This document shows, one piece after another, positions 1-13,790 of a stretch of 64,000 nt of DNA. The number at the start of each line of letters is the position of its first letter. Position 1 is the first letter of the stretch. The notes below the pieces were generated by a model, which was not told the DNA's origin, did no database searches, and saw nothing but the letters and a program-made list of their open reading frames with translations. The position numbers and the translations under genes are program-made. This DNA is from Strix aluco (taxonomy: Eukaryota; Chordata; Aves; Strigiformes; Strigidae). The stretch spans positions 72,805,730 through 72,869,729 of the forward strand of contig NC_133933.1 of the NCBI RefSeq assembly GCF_031877795.1. The letters run 5' to 3'.

Positions 1-3000
1 AACAACAGCATTTTAGGTCCTGGTCCTGCCTTCCTCATAAAGCTCTGGGTTTGGGCCTCTCCTTGTCTATACAATTTGCATTGTACTGCCAGACAGGGCT
101 TATTAGTTCAGGCTCAGTGCTTTCCTAACTGCAGTTTTGCCGTCTCCAGACCATATGTGCAACAAACGCTGCCTGCAAAAGACACGCACTCATATATTAG
201 TACACCACCAATCTCAAACTAGCTAAGAAAAGCCACTCTGTAGCTTCTAAATTAAAACTAGCCTGGTCTTGCAAGACTGGGAGAAGAATGCAGATTTCTG
301 CATTTATCCAGATATGCCCAGAAATGCCCACCTTTGGCTCCCTGCCGCTGCTCTGCTCCCATGGAGTAAGAGTACAAACACTGTGTAGGGGGAAACCCTA
401 CGGAAAAGCAGGATTCTGGTCATTCACAGCACATGGTCTCCACTGACTCTGAAGATTTGTAAAGAAAAGGGACCAGGAGTCTTGCTGGCTTTCTTGTCTG
501 AACATTACTGCTGGTTACATTAGTGTTTCACTGAGCCTCAACTACAGACTAGGAACCCCATTGCACCTGGTGCAGTGCTACGTCCTTCCAATGAGATTAC
601 AAACTAATTAAAACAGAGGGGAGCACTGGGAGGCTAAAGACATTTTTGATCAGCAGGATAGGCAGTGATCTGAGCACATCAGTAGTCCTGTCACATCTAC
701 ATATTAGGGAGAGAACAAGCTCAGGTTTGAGGGCTCTGAGTCTCAGGACTTGTTTATAACAAGATATTTAACTCCCAAGTGCTGTAAAAATTAATGATTC
801 ACTTGATGTATTAAATTTCTTCGCTGAGTCCAGCAGAGGATTTAAACAAGGAGCTGTAGCTACACAATGTCCGGTGCAGAGGTGTGGGATGTGGCATATG
901 TAAGCAGTGGGGTAAGTAAGTAACTAATGTGTAAGCAGGTAATTAATGGAAGTCTGAAATATCTCTGCAATACTGCCAGGGATTTTTTTAAAATCTTCAT
1001 TCACCCTACTTGAAACCTCCTGTAGGAATGTGCTAGCTTTAAAGAGTGTGGAGTTAGCAGGGTCTCCCAGGCACGAGACTGAAGAACAAGACAAACATTC
1101 ATAACCATCCTGTCCTAAGGAAAACCTTGTTATTGGGACAGTCACCCAGCAGGAATTCAAATTACTGCTCTGGCTGAGCCAGGGACTAACTTCAGATGGA
1201 GTTTTCTCATAGTGTGAGTGTTCTGTCCATCTGGCTCTTTGAGAGAAGTGTTGGGACAACTCAGCCACTTTCTCCCCTCCAAAATTCTGACCTGTGTTGA
1301 TGGCATGTCAATACAGAACAGGAAAAAATAAGTCCTAACATTTTTAAAGCAGAGGGAGAAGAATAAGAGGGAGTGTCTCCTACCCCACTCCAGAACTCAG
1401 ATACTGATTTCAGCAGATGGCTGGCTGTGTGTCCATCTGGGAAGTGCAGCTAGTAAGATGCTGATGTGCCCAAGCCACATGCTGAATAACACCCAGATCC
1501 TCTTTGGATGGGATGTAGTGTCAATATGAGACAGATGACCATGGAGATAGGCATTCAGCTGGACTTTAAATATCATTCCTTAACTTTCATATTTTTGCTT
1601 CTTTTTAAGGACGCATTTCACAACCAACGCCTGTATTTTGTCAGCTTCCTCTAGATAGTCTCATTAATTGCACATAGCTATACTATGTAATTCATTTTTC
1701 TGCTGTCTAGATCTAGGTTAGATAAACTGCAACAACTATCCAATTCCAGAGCTGGGAGGAGTTTGGAGTCAGCATCCTCAGTTCCCTAAGAGGGATAACA
1801 CACTGCACTGCTCAGTAACCCGTGACACTGAAAAACAAGGAGCATTGCCGGAAACCTCAAAAAAGAAGTTAGAAATACTAAGTGCAAACCATGACATAAT
1901 ACTGTGAGGAGGGACAATTGTTAAGTGGGAACTCCAGCATAAGTGCAGACACTCATTCACCCCATTCTCTCGAGCAGAAAGCCAATACATAGCCAGAAGC
2001 TTCTTATGGTCTTACCATTCCTCAGGAGTAACGCTTAAAAAATTTTCCCACCCTGGCAACAAAAGGTACATCAAAATCAGAGGTGATAAATGCCAAGTAA
2101 CATCCAAAGAAGATCAAAATTAAGGTATCCATGAATAAGCGTCTGAGGGAAATATGTCAGCCTCTCTCTGGGAGAGTAAAAACTACAGCATATAGCTGTG
2201 TGCAAGTGTGTGCATGCTATATGGCTTATTTAATGAAGGTCATAAACTCAAATTATCTTATATAATCATATCAGTAAAAGATAGTATAGAAATTATGACA
2301 GAAAGTTATGAAGATGTGAATAACCTTATATGTCATTAATATCTGGAATAACTTTGTTCAGTTCTGGCCACTTTATACCACAATAATAGAGTGAAAACAA
2401 AAATCCAGAGATGGGTGTTAATTATTATTAAACACACAGGATAATTCCTATTCAATGACACAGTGAAAAAATTAAGACTGAAAGCAAGGACAAAGAGGAA
2501 ACAACAAACAGTGTATATTAATGGGTTTTGTTTACATCTGAGTAAAGCTGTAGCTGAGGATAAGATCTCCATTTCAGGATCACTGTTTAGTATCGCAAAA
2601 CTGCAGTTCTGAATCACAGTAAGAACTGAAAATTTCCAACCTGTTTATAAATGAGCATTCTGAAAATACAATTTGATCCAGGAGCATCTGAATATTTCAT
2701 CTGGGACTCTAAAAACATAATAATACAAAATCAAATAATGTTGAAATGAAACAAGACTTCAGAATGAAATGCAAGATGGGATTTTTTGTGTTTCTGGAAC
2801 ATTTTTTCCAATTTTCTTTTGTAACAAAATTATAGTGATTCTGACAGTTTTATAAAGCAATTTTCATTCCAGCAAAAATACATTCTCTACTTGAATTTGG
2901 TTTTATTAATAGAGTTGTGGCCAACTATATTCCTACTACTCATTCATTTGAAAAAAAAATAAAAGAAAGAAGGATATCCAACAAAATTATCAGGCAAAAT

Positions 3001-3804
3001 ATTTAACACCAATAAAGGCAAGTACAGCTGTAAGATACAGCTGAATCCAGAGTCTTCATAGGAATCAAAAACAGATGAGAGATTTAAAATGGGTAATAAG
3101 CATAGGCAGAGTTGAAGTAGAAAACATTTACAAAAAGAAAGAAACCATTTAGTGCATAAGTCAAAAGTTAACTGATTAGGGAGGAACTTTCTCTACAAGC
3201 AAGTTATTCCTGACTGCCTTCTATAGTATTTTATGCCCTTTTACTGCGAAGTTTCTGGTGCCCCTCAGAAGCAAGTAGTGTATGAATGGACAGATAGCTG
3301 GCCTGCTTCTGTTTGGCCCTATCTCTGTTTCTGTGCATCCTAGAAGAAGTAGGGGAGATGTTTTGCAGGTTTCATTGCTGGAAGACCCATTTCCCGCACA
3401 TCCTCTGTCCCCAAACTTTTGCATCTGCTGTTTCAGAATCATTCAAAATTTGTCTCACAATCCAACACTCATTTGTCCATAATCACACTGCTTAGAAAAC
3501 CTCTTTTGGAGATAGTTTTAACGGAACCACTTCCAAAGGTTCCTGGTTTCCTCTGCTAACATAGGTCTAGCCATTTTTTTGTACTTTCTTTACTGTGTTT
3601 ACTTATTCAGATGACTTTTATGTCACGGCTTGCAAGTCTGCTCATTCCTTTCAGCAGCATTTCCTCCTCTTGTTTAAAACTTGCTGAGTGCCTTCTTACA
3701 TTTATGAGGGATCCCATCTACAGTTCAACCAGAACACTAAATATATTATATGTTCTGTTTATTACATGCCCTGGAGAAGTGTATTTAACAGTGCAGATGA
3801 GAGG

Positions 3805-3827
3805 AAAAAAAAAAAAAAAAAAAAAAA
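3805..3827. repeat. Poly(A) run, 23 A
   Basis: This is an uninterrupted run of 23 A residues. I see no SINE body or target-site duplication next to it, so I call it a simple homopolymer rather than a retroposon tail. Exact length is prone to sequencing error. Confidence 0.9.
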
Positions 3828-6800
3828 GGCTATACTGTTCTTTAATGGAAAGAATTAAGAGGGAAGCTCACAAAAGTGCAATTCTTACAGCCGGTCAGAC
3901 AGACACACTTATCTGTTTCTCCAGTGTTACCTCACAGGCAGTAAGACACTTAGCTGCAAAATTTATCAGCTATGAGGTCATTAATAAAGCTGGTCAGTCT
4001 CAGTAGTCACTTTAAAGATGATAATGCTCAGTGATAAAGTAAAATACTGGAAGATATTTTTGTTATATGTAAGTAGCTGAGTTATGATTTTGTAGTTTAA
4101 AGGATTTTGACAATGCTTTCTTTGAAATTTCTGGCCTAGATTTTCAGTCAAGGAGTCATTTACATATTCGGCTCTTTCCATCAAGCTGGCTTTAAGAATC
4201 AAGGAACATGAGTGAGTCCTCGCCAAAGAATATAAAAGAAAATGCAAGAATTTAGATTTATAGTAGAGCTAGTACAGCTTAGCTTGGAGAAATCTCACCA
4301 GGCAAGCAGGCTCTTTTCCTTAAAAGAAAGCTCTTTAAGCTTGCAAGCTATGGAGAGTTTTGCTAACATCCATGGAAAATTTTGATATGAAAGTAGGAAA
4401 GCAGCAAAAATTTCAAAGTCTAATTATAAGCTATGCTCTCAACACTCTCTTTAAGCAACCTCTGAGCTTGTGCCCACTTCAACATTGTCCAAATTCCCAC
4501 TTGAAGGATCCAAGGGGCAAGTGTCCCTGCATGGAGCTGTCATATATAATGTAGCAAAGAGGACCTGAGCCCATCTTGTTCTCTAGTGGGAAGGTTTGTG
4601 AATCACAACCTTCAGCTGAGCTCACCCACAAAGAAAGTTAACAACTTGCGTGTGTGTCAGGCTCAGAGCCCACACACAGACACAGGAGTTCAGCCGAAGT
4701 TGGTAAGCTCCAGTGAACTCGGGGTGTGTGTAAGTGCATGAGACAGCCTCATATTCACAAATGTGGGACATAGAAAACTCCTGATGATCACAGTTGCAAC
4801 TGATTAAGCATCTTAAAACTCAGGCTCCTAAATAGAAGTGCTCTGGTGAATGTTCCCCTGGACCAAAAGGTTTGCATTAACCTGCACAGGACTGGTGGGA
4901 GCTGCCTTCTCTCAGCACCCCCCACCTCCTGCCCATCTTTTCACACCTTCACCAGCAACAGACTCTCTGTCCCAGTGTATAAGAAGCTGCTTCTTATCTG
5001 AGCCTTAAATATACATATCCTAGAGCTACAGGAAAATTGCAATCCAAATTGTGCAAATTGAGGGCCACATCTCTCACAAGCCAGGCAGAAAACTGCCGTA
5101 TGCTTGAAGGTATATTTTCACAGTTAACGCACACAGCAGATTAGTTTCAAATCAGCTGCCTAATCAGGGTTCCCAGGAAGGCTGCAGGCACATTTTTCAA
5201 AGATGAAGAGAAAGGCTTTCCTGCCACTTTAACTACAATCATTATGAAATCCTGGAGCACAGGACTGGTGAGGCACAGGGTGGGTTTCTCCCCACATTTC
5301 CTTCTCTTTTGGGCTGTCCCCTTCCTCCCAAGAAATTCTAAATACAATCTGTATCTTCTTACCACAGTATTTTTTTTTGTTTCTCATTTTTTTCTTTCAT
5401 GAAATCAAATCCACTTCTCCAAATACTGTGTCACACAAGAGCTGATATTTAAGTGTTATTTGCACCAAGTGTCCAACTGAACAGGGGAAAGAAAAAGGTG
5501 AGAAAAACCACTCTGCCACATTTTTAAAGCTGATTATACCATCATGCACACCTCCTAACTGTTTTACCTTCTTATTAAGATAACAGACCACAAAAGGAAT
5601 TACTGTATAGGTATCCCACACTTCAGCTTATGAAAAAGCCTCTTAATTTCCTCCTTCAGTTTAAAACTCAAGATATAGGAGTGCTCACCATGGGGACCCT
5701 ATGTAGAACACCACACCATGTAAAACCATCTCTGAAATATATTTCTCTAAATTTATAAGAAGTCCCTGCAGACTTATATGAATGGCTCTTCCCAGACCCA
5801 GAGCCCTCCCTGTTGTCTTTATTTGCAAGCTGTGGTCTGCCTGAAAGCAGCCATGGGCCCTCAGCCCCTTTGCTGGTGGTGCAGAGAGAACTGCCCAGGA
5901 AGGCAGCTGGAGTCTGCAGGGTGCCCTCTGTGCCAGAGGCCAAGCTCAGGGGAAGGACACAGAGCAAGGATAGTATTCCCATTTGTGGCCATAACAAACA
6001 TCTCCCATGTCCCTACCCTGTCAGCAAAGCGCTTCCATGAGGCAGAACCTACCTGAAAGCCTCTTGGAGAGCTTTACCAACTTTTAGGGTTTAGTCTAAT
6101 TTGGATCATTTTCCTCTATCTTACATAGCCAGAGAAGGTGCATGACCCATGCATTTGGCTGGGATGGAAAGAAGCTGCTGTCCCTTGGCTATTTCCTTTG
6201 ACCAGTGCTGTGTTGTTTCCTCTGATCAGAGACCCCTTCTCTTTACTGCCTGCTGTAGGATTATTTACTCTGCCTTCTGGGAAATCCATCATTGTTCTGT
6301 AAATAAGATAATGAGTTTGCTGTAAAGCTGACACTGGTCTAACCTGCAAATACACAATTAACATTAATGCCATGCATGACTTTTGCCAAATCCTCATCTT
6401 GTGTCATCACTATGATTGGCATGTTTGCAGCACACATTGCAGGAGCTTGATTTGGTTCACAGCTCTCAGTCATTTTTATGTTCAGACATATAATCTAATG
6501 AGGTGAAAATGGAAAGCAGCCCCTGAGCATTTGGCTATTGCTGGGAAAGAATGCAAATTAAATATTTGAAAGAGAGAGCAGGGCACGGGGTAGTGTGTCA
6601 CGGAGTTTCGGAGTTCCATCAGGTGCCTCGCCAGCTTGCACAGCCTTTGTGTCCACATTGTCTGCCTGTTGGACGGAGCTAAGAGACAGAAGAATGACAG
6701 TCTGGGGAAAAGAAAGAAAGACAGTAATTATGGGACGTATGTGATTAGCATGGTAGCCAGAGAAATTAAACCACTAGTCCCAGGAATCTTCCCTTCTATA

Positions 6801-8524
6801 AGGTACCTGTGGTGGAAGAGAAAAGCTCCTCACTACAGAGTTCAGCTGGAATCCACTCCCTGCTAGTTTAGCTTGATTGCTTTTTTGGATACCTACTGTG
6901 GGGGTTCAGTTCCTTGACCTTCCTTTCTATAGAACTATATTGTCCTGCCATGAAGAAAGGCAGATTAAGAATTTACAGGGATCCTTCCATCACTGGACTC
7001 TGACAGGAGTGCTCAGGGAGTTCATTTTTCATGGCTTAAATTGCTCCAGGCCAGCATTCTTATCAAAAAAGGTTTGGTTTAATGTAAAACACAGACTTCT
7101 TTTCTTTCTTTTTAATTTTAGCTCCGTATTAAACAGCACTACAAATTTCCCTTTGAACAGCAAGTTCCTGAGCTGCTTTCCTTTGAATAACATATAAATT
7201 TAGACTAAACTTTATTGTTCCTGAGTAAATCAGTCTAGTTAAGAAGTTTATAATTATTATTACGGAGGCAAAATGTTTTACATAACAGCTGAAAAGTCTG
7301 GAAAATTCCTGGTATAATTAGACCATGGGTTCATTGTTTGCTTGCTCTTTAAAGGTACCAGCTTACAGGATAGTTTCCAAACTTTGTCTTTTGGGTGCCT
7401 TGGGATCTCGACAAGGTTGGAAATAAAAAGAAATTAAAAGTCTGGTAAGCATTAGCTGGCATCCCAGCCATTGCTTGCAGCAGGATTTTCCCCCACACCT
7501 CCCAGCACACGGTGCTGTTTCTCTACAAACATGTCCCCACCATAATTTCCCAGGATTTTCGCTACGTGATTGCCATTCCTAGGGTGGTGCCCACTGCTTG
7601 TACTCTGGCAGCTCGGGACTGGGTGGTGCAGTGATGGGGAGAAGACCTCTGGGCCCTGCAGCAGCGCAGCACTTCTGTCTGTCAAGGGGGTCCCCCAGGC
7701 ACCCCCCAAGCATTGCAAAAGCTGCTTTCCTGCAGTAGCACCACAAGTACAGTTAGGCTGGGAGCCAAAAGTTCATTCCTCTCCCATCCCTTAGGTGCTT
7801 TGAACCCACACTTCGTCTGCAAAAATGCCTGAACTGTTAACTGCCAAGCTTCTGGGTACTCAGAGACAGGAAGTTATTTCACTTTACAGGGAATAATTAA
7901 ATATAAATTTGGCAAGAGAGATGGAGCTGGTGTTAGTGTAATTCTGGAGCCTAGTAAGCACTCATCAGAGAGGATCAGACAAAGCTTTCTGTCCCTGCTC
8001 CAAAGACAGTGTGAATAGTCTTAGATCAAACCTCTCTGAATAAAACACGTGCAGCAGAGCAAAGGGAGTAACCAGAAGTCAGGTGACCTTCCAGCACCAT
8101 GCTTATACATGCTCTTCCTCTGTTTCTCTGTCCTCTCTTCAGTCAGTCCCCTCAAAGTCATGCTTAGATGAACCCTAAGCTAGAGCTACAACATCTCCAG
8201 AAAGTGAGACAAATACCAATAAAGAGAAGTGGAGCTGCAGGTGAGGCAAGGACCTTTACCCTCACATACACAACCCAGTCTATCAAATTTCAGCTCTTTC
8301 CTGAAGTTGGTACCAGACCGAGCACTGTGGGTAAGACAGTTTGGAGAACACTTTCGTGTGATTCTTTTTGAGGAGCAGGTCTAATGGCTTAGTGCTATCA
8401 AGGCAAAGGTGATAGCCAGCTGGAGAAATTTACTATCAGATGGAGAATTTTAACAACAGAAATGTAGGTACCTAGAGAATTTAGACACCATCTGAGCAGA
8501 GATTTTAAGGATCTAAATTTTGGA

Positions 8525-8640
8525 CCTAAAGCTAGATCCCCTTTGGAATCCAGTCCTAAATTCCTATGGTGAAATAGAGGCCAACTGCTGCTGAAGTCTA
8601 TGGGAATTTCGCTATTGGCTTCAGCAATGCCAAGAACTCC
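8525..8640. repeat. Possible ancient amniote interspersed-repeat fragment
   Basis: The stretch holds phrases such as TGAAGTCTATGGGAATTT and ATTGGCTTCAGC. These resemble an old, imperfectly palindromic repeat motif (tgaagtcaatgggaattt-like) common in reptile and bird genomes. I cannot name the family, and the match is from memory only. Confidence 0.35.
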
Positions 8641-9610
8641 TTTATAGAACTTAGAATGGGAACACTTATGAAGTACAAAAAATAGTCCACCTGGCAAATG
8701 ACATGCTATTTTCTCTAGCCCTGTGATCACAAACAATACATATATAACATGAAATACAAATATTTAATATGGCAGTTATAATTTCCAAAGAACAAATTAC
8801 AAAAATATCCATTTTTGCCAGCATTGAAAATATGTGTTTGCTACCTTCTACATGTAAACCTACCTAAACTGCCTGTCAAGTATACTAAAAGTCTGGGGAA
8901 TCAGTATCACAGTTAAATGCTGTAGATGGTTGGTTTCATACTTTGTGGGAACGACTTGCTTTTCAAATAAAAGTTTTAAAACTTCAGAGATATTGATGTA
9001 TTCTCAGCTAACCAGATGCTGTATACTAACTGTGTGCCAGTATTCTCTCAGTGCTGGAAGAAAAATAGTTGAGACAACATAGTTGATGGATTTGTTTAGG
9101 GATTTTGTATGCATATGGAAATCATTTGTTTCTCTACTGCAAAGTATGTTTGATTGTTCAGTATCAACATTTAACTAGAAAAAGTAGCTACAGTGCTCCC
9201 AGTTGTGTAAAGCACAATCTAAACTAAACGAAAACTGAAAAGCAGCTTCAGTGTATCTCATTCTCATTAGGAGAATAAACGATGAAAAAATTAACTGCTG
9301 ACAGGTATGCAGATTTCTGTTACTCAACAGTTTAATGTAAGAGTCTTGCTTGGTTCAGCTACACAGAAGGAAATCCTAAAAGACTGATGTAAGTCCACCT
9401 GCAAAAAGGTGGGTTGGTGAGCATCAACAGATTATGATAGAAAGTTCCGCTGAAGTGTTAACTATACAATGCAGTCCCTAAAGAAAGAAATAATATCTTA
9501 TTTGTATGTTCTCACTACAGAAAAACACTGGTGTAACATTTTCTTCCTTTCTGTTCTTGAGGTTCCCAGATGCAAGAATGTCAGATGGAAATACAGCTGC
9601 ACGTGGCACA

Positions 9611-9836
9611 CAGATTCACAGAATCACAGAATCGTCTAGGTTGGAAAACACCTTGAAGATCATCCAGTCCAACCATTAACCTAACATTGACAGTTCCAAA
9701 CTACACCATATCCCTCAGCGCTATGTCAACCCGCCTCTTAAACACCTCCAGGGATGGGGACTCCACCACCTCCCTGGGCAGCTCATTCCAATGCCTAACA
9801 ACCCGTTCTGTAAAGAAATGCTTCCTAATATCTAAT
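9611..9836 (-). mobile_element. CR1 LINE, 5'-truncated, young avian type
   Basis: Read on the minus strand, the element ends in the CR1 3' signature: TTGGACTGGATGATCTTCAA, then CCAACCTAG, then repeated ATTCTGTG/AATCTGTG units (plus 9611-9635). Upstream is the end of ORF2, recognisable as TGGTGGAGTCCCCATCCCTG, encoding the usual [11 protein letters not shown] motif. It breaks off at about 9836, where consensus-like sequence stops and unrelated DNA begins, as expected for the 5' truncation typical of CR1. It is the same type as the copy at 20040-20422 but lies in the opposite orientation. Only about 225 bp survive, so it cannot move by itself. Confidence 0.95.
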
Positions 9837-11732
9837 AATATTTGCACACACCCTGTGCAAAGTCATGCCTTGCAGGTGATAAAGGATGCATTGAATTCAT
9901 TATGTGCATACTGCAGAGATGCACATGCACATCCAATTAAATGTATTCCAGACTGGTTAGACTAGTTCACGTGCACATCAGTTGTGCACGCAGGCTACTG
10001 CATGTTTGGCTATTCCAGAGAAATGACCAAATACTTTCTTCTTCACACTAACTTCATTTCCAAGCAGCTTGGATTTCCCTGGATGTGTCATCTGATAGCT
10101 CTGTTTTTTTCTATTCATAATCTGATGATGGTGAAGACATTCTTATTTTACAGAATATATTCATCATTCCAAAGCATGATTTTGTCATCCTGTTTTACCT
10201 TAATTGAGCTTGAAAGTTGTAATTGCCACATGATATGCTTTCTTTCTCTGCGTGGTTACATGTAACTACTTTTCTGGTGTAAAGTTCACAGAAAGCAAAT
10301 TCAAAATTTACTTTACTTATTTTTATTGTTGCTACAGCATAAGATCTGTTTTCTTGACAACTTTCTCAACAATAAACTTCAAAAGCAAATTTCTTTAAGA
10401 ATTCAGTAACCACCCAAAACTAACCACTGGCTGGGTAACTTATTCTTTTTCTTTATTCAAACCCATAATAATTTTTTTTTTCAATCAGAATGTGCAATAA
10501 TGTTTCCTAAGGCTTAGTTTTTGTGAAACAAAAGACTTGTATATAGCTGCTTTATGCAACTTAAGATGTAATAATTTTGCAGATGTGAGGATACAGCCAA
10601 ATTGAAAAGGAACCGCTACATTTTGGGATACACTACAAACCAGACTGTTTAGGTTTGTACCTAAGAAACAGCTAGAAATGGGGTCAGACTGCATCCTAGA
10701 CTGGAGTATGAATTAAAATCTCATCAGAAAACTTTGGTTGTACTTACCACAATAAATATTTTGGGGATTTAGGACATGGATAGATTTAGTATTAGTCCTA
10801 CAGCAGTACTCGTCCTGCCAGCAGAAAAATATCAGGTTCAAATTTTCAAATATTTCACTTAAAAATAATGAAGATCCTAAGATCAATATGCTTCCCAGAG
10901 GAACCCGGATAAAATCAGACACCTGCCTGTGCACTGACATTTGCAAGTAAATGCTTCTGCATTTACAAGCTTTGAATCAGTATATAAAATGTCCTACAAA
11001 AACTGGAGGTGGAAATGAGCATGGCATCATGCTGGAAAACCACAACAAGTATTTATACAGCTATAACACCCATCCCACCACCACCTTCACTGTAGTCCTT
11101 TAACTCGGTACCCAAGCCTCTGGGTTGAGTGCTGGGCTCATCCCAGGTGTGGCTGCTGCCCCCTCTCCCCTTCCCTTCTCGTTTCCCTCACAGCCTGTGA
11201 TGCCGCATTGGTGAGGAGGGGGCTCAGATCCACATCCAGCAGGATGGGAGATGCTGCTCAGTCCACCTCCATTTGGTGGCTTTCCTGCTGACATGCCAGT
11301 GCTGGGTAAAGGGTGCTTCTCCTGCCTCAGCAACTTCTGCAGCCTCAGAGAAAAACACTTTACTCTAAGCTCTCCACAGATCCTTTCCCGTGAGACTACA
11401 GAGCCCCGTAGCACTGAAACACAGTCCTGGCCTCACATGAGCCTCATTTTCTCAATGTTTATGACCATTTTTCACTGCCTAACGAACCAAGGGCAAATTG
11501 TTCATGATGGTGACTCCATTCCCATGAACACACTCAACCTGTTGTGCTGACCAAACAAACACTGGGAAGTCAGGAACCTGTCCCCTGACAGATTTTGCCT
11601 GCAGAGTTTATTCAGTAACACTCCTATACCTCAGTAGTACCTTCACTTGAGAATTGTGAAGAACTCTACAACCATGATTAGATATAACTCCAGAATGCTT
11701 CAAATAACGTCTTAAGCCATTATCTGCTTTCC

Positions 11733-11754
11733 GGGGGGGGGGGGGGGGGGGGGG
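11733..11754. repeat. Poly(G) run, 22 G
   Basis: This is an uninterrupted run of 22 G residues preceded by CC, in an otherwise AT-rich neighbourhood. Long G runs can form quadruplexes and are hard to sequence, so the length is uncertain. Confidence 0.9.
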
Positions 11755-13369
11755 CAACTGACTCCAAAATTGATAAGGCCACATTTAAAAATGTGATGCC
11801 CAAACAGAAACACTCCAGCCTTCATTTTCAGAAAAGCTGAGGCACCTACCAGCTCAGCTGAACTGAATGGGGGCTGCTGTTCTGTTGGCTCCTTCATGAG
11901 ATCCAACATTTCCCAAGCTGGTCAACAAAAGCAGATTTCTCAAAAATGAATGGGTACTTCTGGCAAGATATGGCTTTTCCAAGTCTCTGGCAGAGATTTG
12001 TACATCTATTAGTTAAAACAAGTCCTGAAAAGAGAGAAGAGTTCTACATCTCTCCCAAAATAAACTCTTAAGAAACTACTGGCTTTAATAAATTTGGCAC
12101 TCAAATCAGAGAAGACCCAAAATCATGTCTGAGTCTTCTGCCATTCGGGGTCATAGTTCTCACCCTACAGCAAATGGGCTTCTGTTGAGGCAAGTGGTTG
12201 GCATAAGAAAACTGACTGACAGTCAAAGACGTCTCAAAGTAGGTATTTAAATGATGTATGTGTAATTCAGAGAAGACATCGGTATTTTCATCAGACATTT
12301 TCTCAGGAGTCTGTTACTAAAAGGGAGACGGTGGGTGGGAAGAAAGCAGCAGAGTCTGGATGATGCCCTTCAAATTATAGTGTTCTCATGTAACATGTTG
12401 AGGATTGTATGTCATAGAGGGAAAACTTGTGATGGATTAAATGGACAAATATAACTCATTGCTTGGGACAAACATTCTGGGAAATGAATTTTCTGATGAC
12501 TTTTTTTCTTTTTTCTCAACCTTAAATCAGAGATTTGTATTTGAACACTCCTGCTCGGTTATGGAAGACACCCATTGCTTCCCTCTCCCCTTTCCTCAAA
12601 GGCAGGAGTGCCTGGGTGAGGAGTCGAGGGGCACAAATAATTGAAGGCAAGTAATGAATTCTAAAAGATACAAAGGTCTGCACTGAGGAAAGCTGTATCT
12701 AGTGCAGGTAATTATTCAGACTTTTCTAATCAATGTAAAGTAGGTTAGGACTGTCCCAACTAGCCTGAAAGAGCAGCTAAATGAGACACTGTACAGACAG
12801 ATTGCCTTTCTGTTTCTACATTTTCCATCTGATATTATTTTCAAAGCTATTTGGGGTGAAAAGGAAATTTTGTCATGCATTCTATATACATGTACACTCA
12901 TCTCTGGTCACAATCATGTCTCACGAGCAACAAAGAAAATATGCTCTTAGGCTTCGAAGGAAAATATCTGCCTTTCCTTTCAGCAAACACATATCTGTTT
13001 AAAGTCCAGTAATTATTTTTATCCAGTTTGACCACTTCTGAGAAGGGAAAATTAAAGAACTCCCATAAGATTCCAAGGGTTAATTTGAAACTACATTTCT
13101 TCAAATATTAAGCTAAATGTAGGATATTTTTATACAGACAGGTACCAACAGGAACAAGTTGCTTTGCCCACCCAGGATCCAAATGGGCTAGACATAGAGC
13201 AACTTCAAAATGGAAGTGATTTAGTTACATTTCACAGTGCTATTCTCAAGCTGTGCCCTCTGCTTTAGTGGCTAGATACTTCACCACTCTAAATCAAGTC
13301 TAAACCAGTGATGCCTTGAGTCCAGACCAAATGGAAGGTGGCTGATAGTCACCTCTTTCCATATCTATT

Positions 13370-13388
13370 AAAAAAAAAAAAAAAAAAA
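13370..13388. repeat. Poly(A) run, 19 A
   Basis: Nineteen A residues lie about 90 bp left of the CR1 relic at 13477. The CR1 is in minus orientation and has no poly(A) tail of its own, so this run is most simply an independent homopolymer. Confidence 0.85.
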
Positions 13389-13476
13389 GGAAAAAACACC
13401 CATATATTTCGCTTTACTTCTGAAAGAAGATTTCAAGTTAACCAGTAACACTTACTAGTGTGCATTTGATATCCTA

Positions 13477-13790
13477 GAGTCACAGGATGGCTCAGGCAGG
13501 ACAGGAGCTTGGGAGGTCCTCGGCCCGGCCCTGCCGCAGCAGGCTCAGCGCTGAGGTCGGGGGGGCTGCTCAGAGCTGTGCCCCCTTGAGGCTGGAAACC
13601 CCCAGATGGACCTGACAGAGCCTCCATGGCCAGCCTGTGGCTCTGCCCCCCTGGCCCCAGGGGAGAAAATTTCTCCCTATATCCAGTCTGCACCTCTCTC
13701 ATTTTAATTTATATGTGTGGTCTCTTATCCTTCTATCATGTAGCACTGTGAGCAGCCTGACTCTGTCTTCATAAACTACAAACATGCTCT
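13477..13790 (-). mobile_element. GC-rich CR1 LINE relic, 5'-truncated
   Basis: In plus orientation it begins AGTCACAGGATGGCTCAGGC, the complement of a CR1 3' end. It later contains CTATATCCAGTCTGCACCTC, then CTCTCATTTTAATTTAT, TATCATGTAGCACTGTGAGC and CTGACTCTGTCTTC, the order seen in CR1 copies lying in minus orientation. The middle part (about 13500-13670) is strikingly G+C-rich compared with its flanks. The frame is decayed. The left boundary is clear; the right one is uncertain by about 30 bp, because similarity fades after 13770. Confidence 0.85.

Larger units (their letters stand above)
1..9610. other. Intergenic DNA without a recognisable gene
   Basis: I see no exon with family resemblance here. 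Open frames are short (at most about 114 codons), without domains. Notable contents are a 23-A run at 3805-3827, a GC-richer patch around 7440-7760 (several short G or C runs, no known repeat recognised), and a possible ancient interspersed-repeat fragment at 8525-8640. Confidence 0.75.
9837..13476. other. Intergenic DNA without a recognisable gene
   Basis: No exon or known repeat was recognised apart from the simple runs listed separately. A GC-richer patch lies at about 11100-11410, amid AT-rich flanks, with no coding signal I can support. Confidence 0.75.

Noticed and set aside
924..1268. 114-codon minus-strand open frame
   Set aside because: Ser-rich, low-information translation without family match or gene context.
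3611..4006. 131-codon open frame
   Set aside because: It spans the 23-A run, which gives an artificial Lys string. The rest has no resemblance to a known protein.
5778..6056. Overlapping plus-strand frames in a GC-balanced patch, examined as a possible exon
   Set aside because: No conserved domain, no convincing phase-compatible splice sites, and two overlapping frames equally open.
9687..9965. 92-codon plus-strand open frame
   Set aside because: Its first half is the antisense of the CR1 at 9611-9836, so it is not a gene.
13433..13702. 89-codon Gly/Pro-rich minus-strand frame
   Set aside because: It lies within the GC-rich CR1 relic and reflects its composition.
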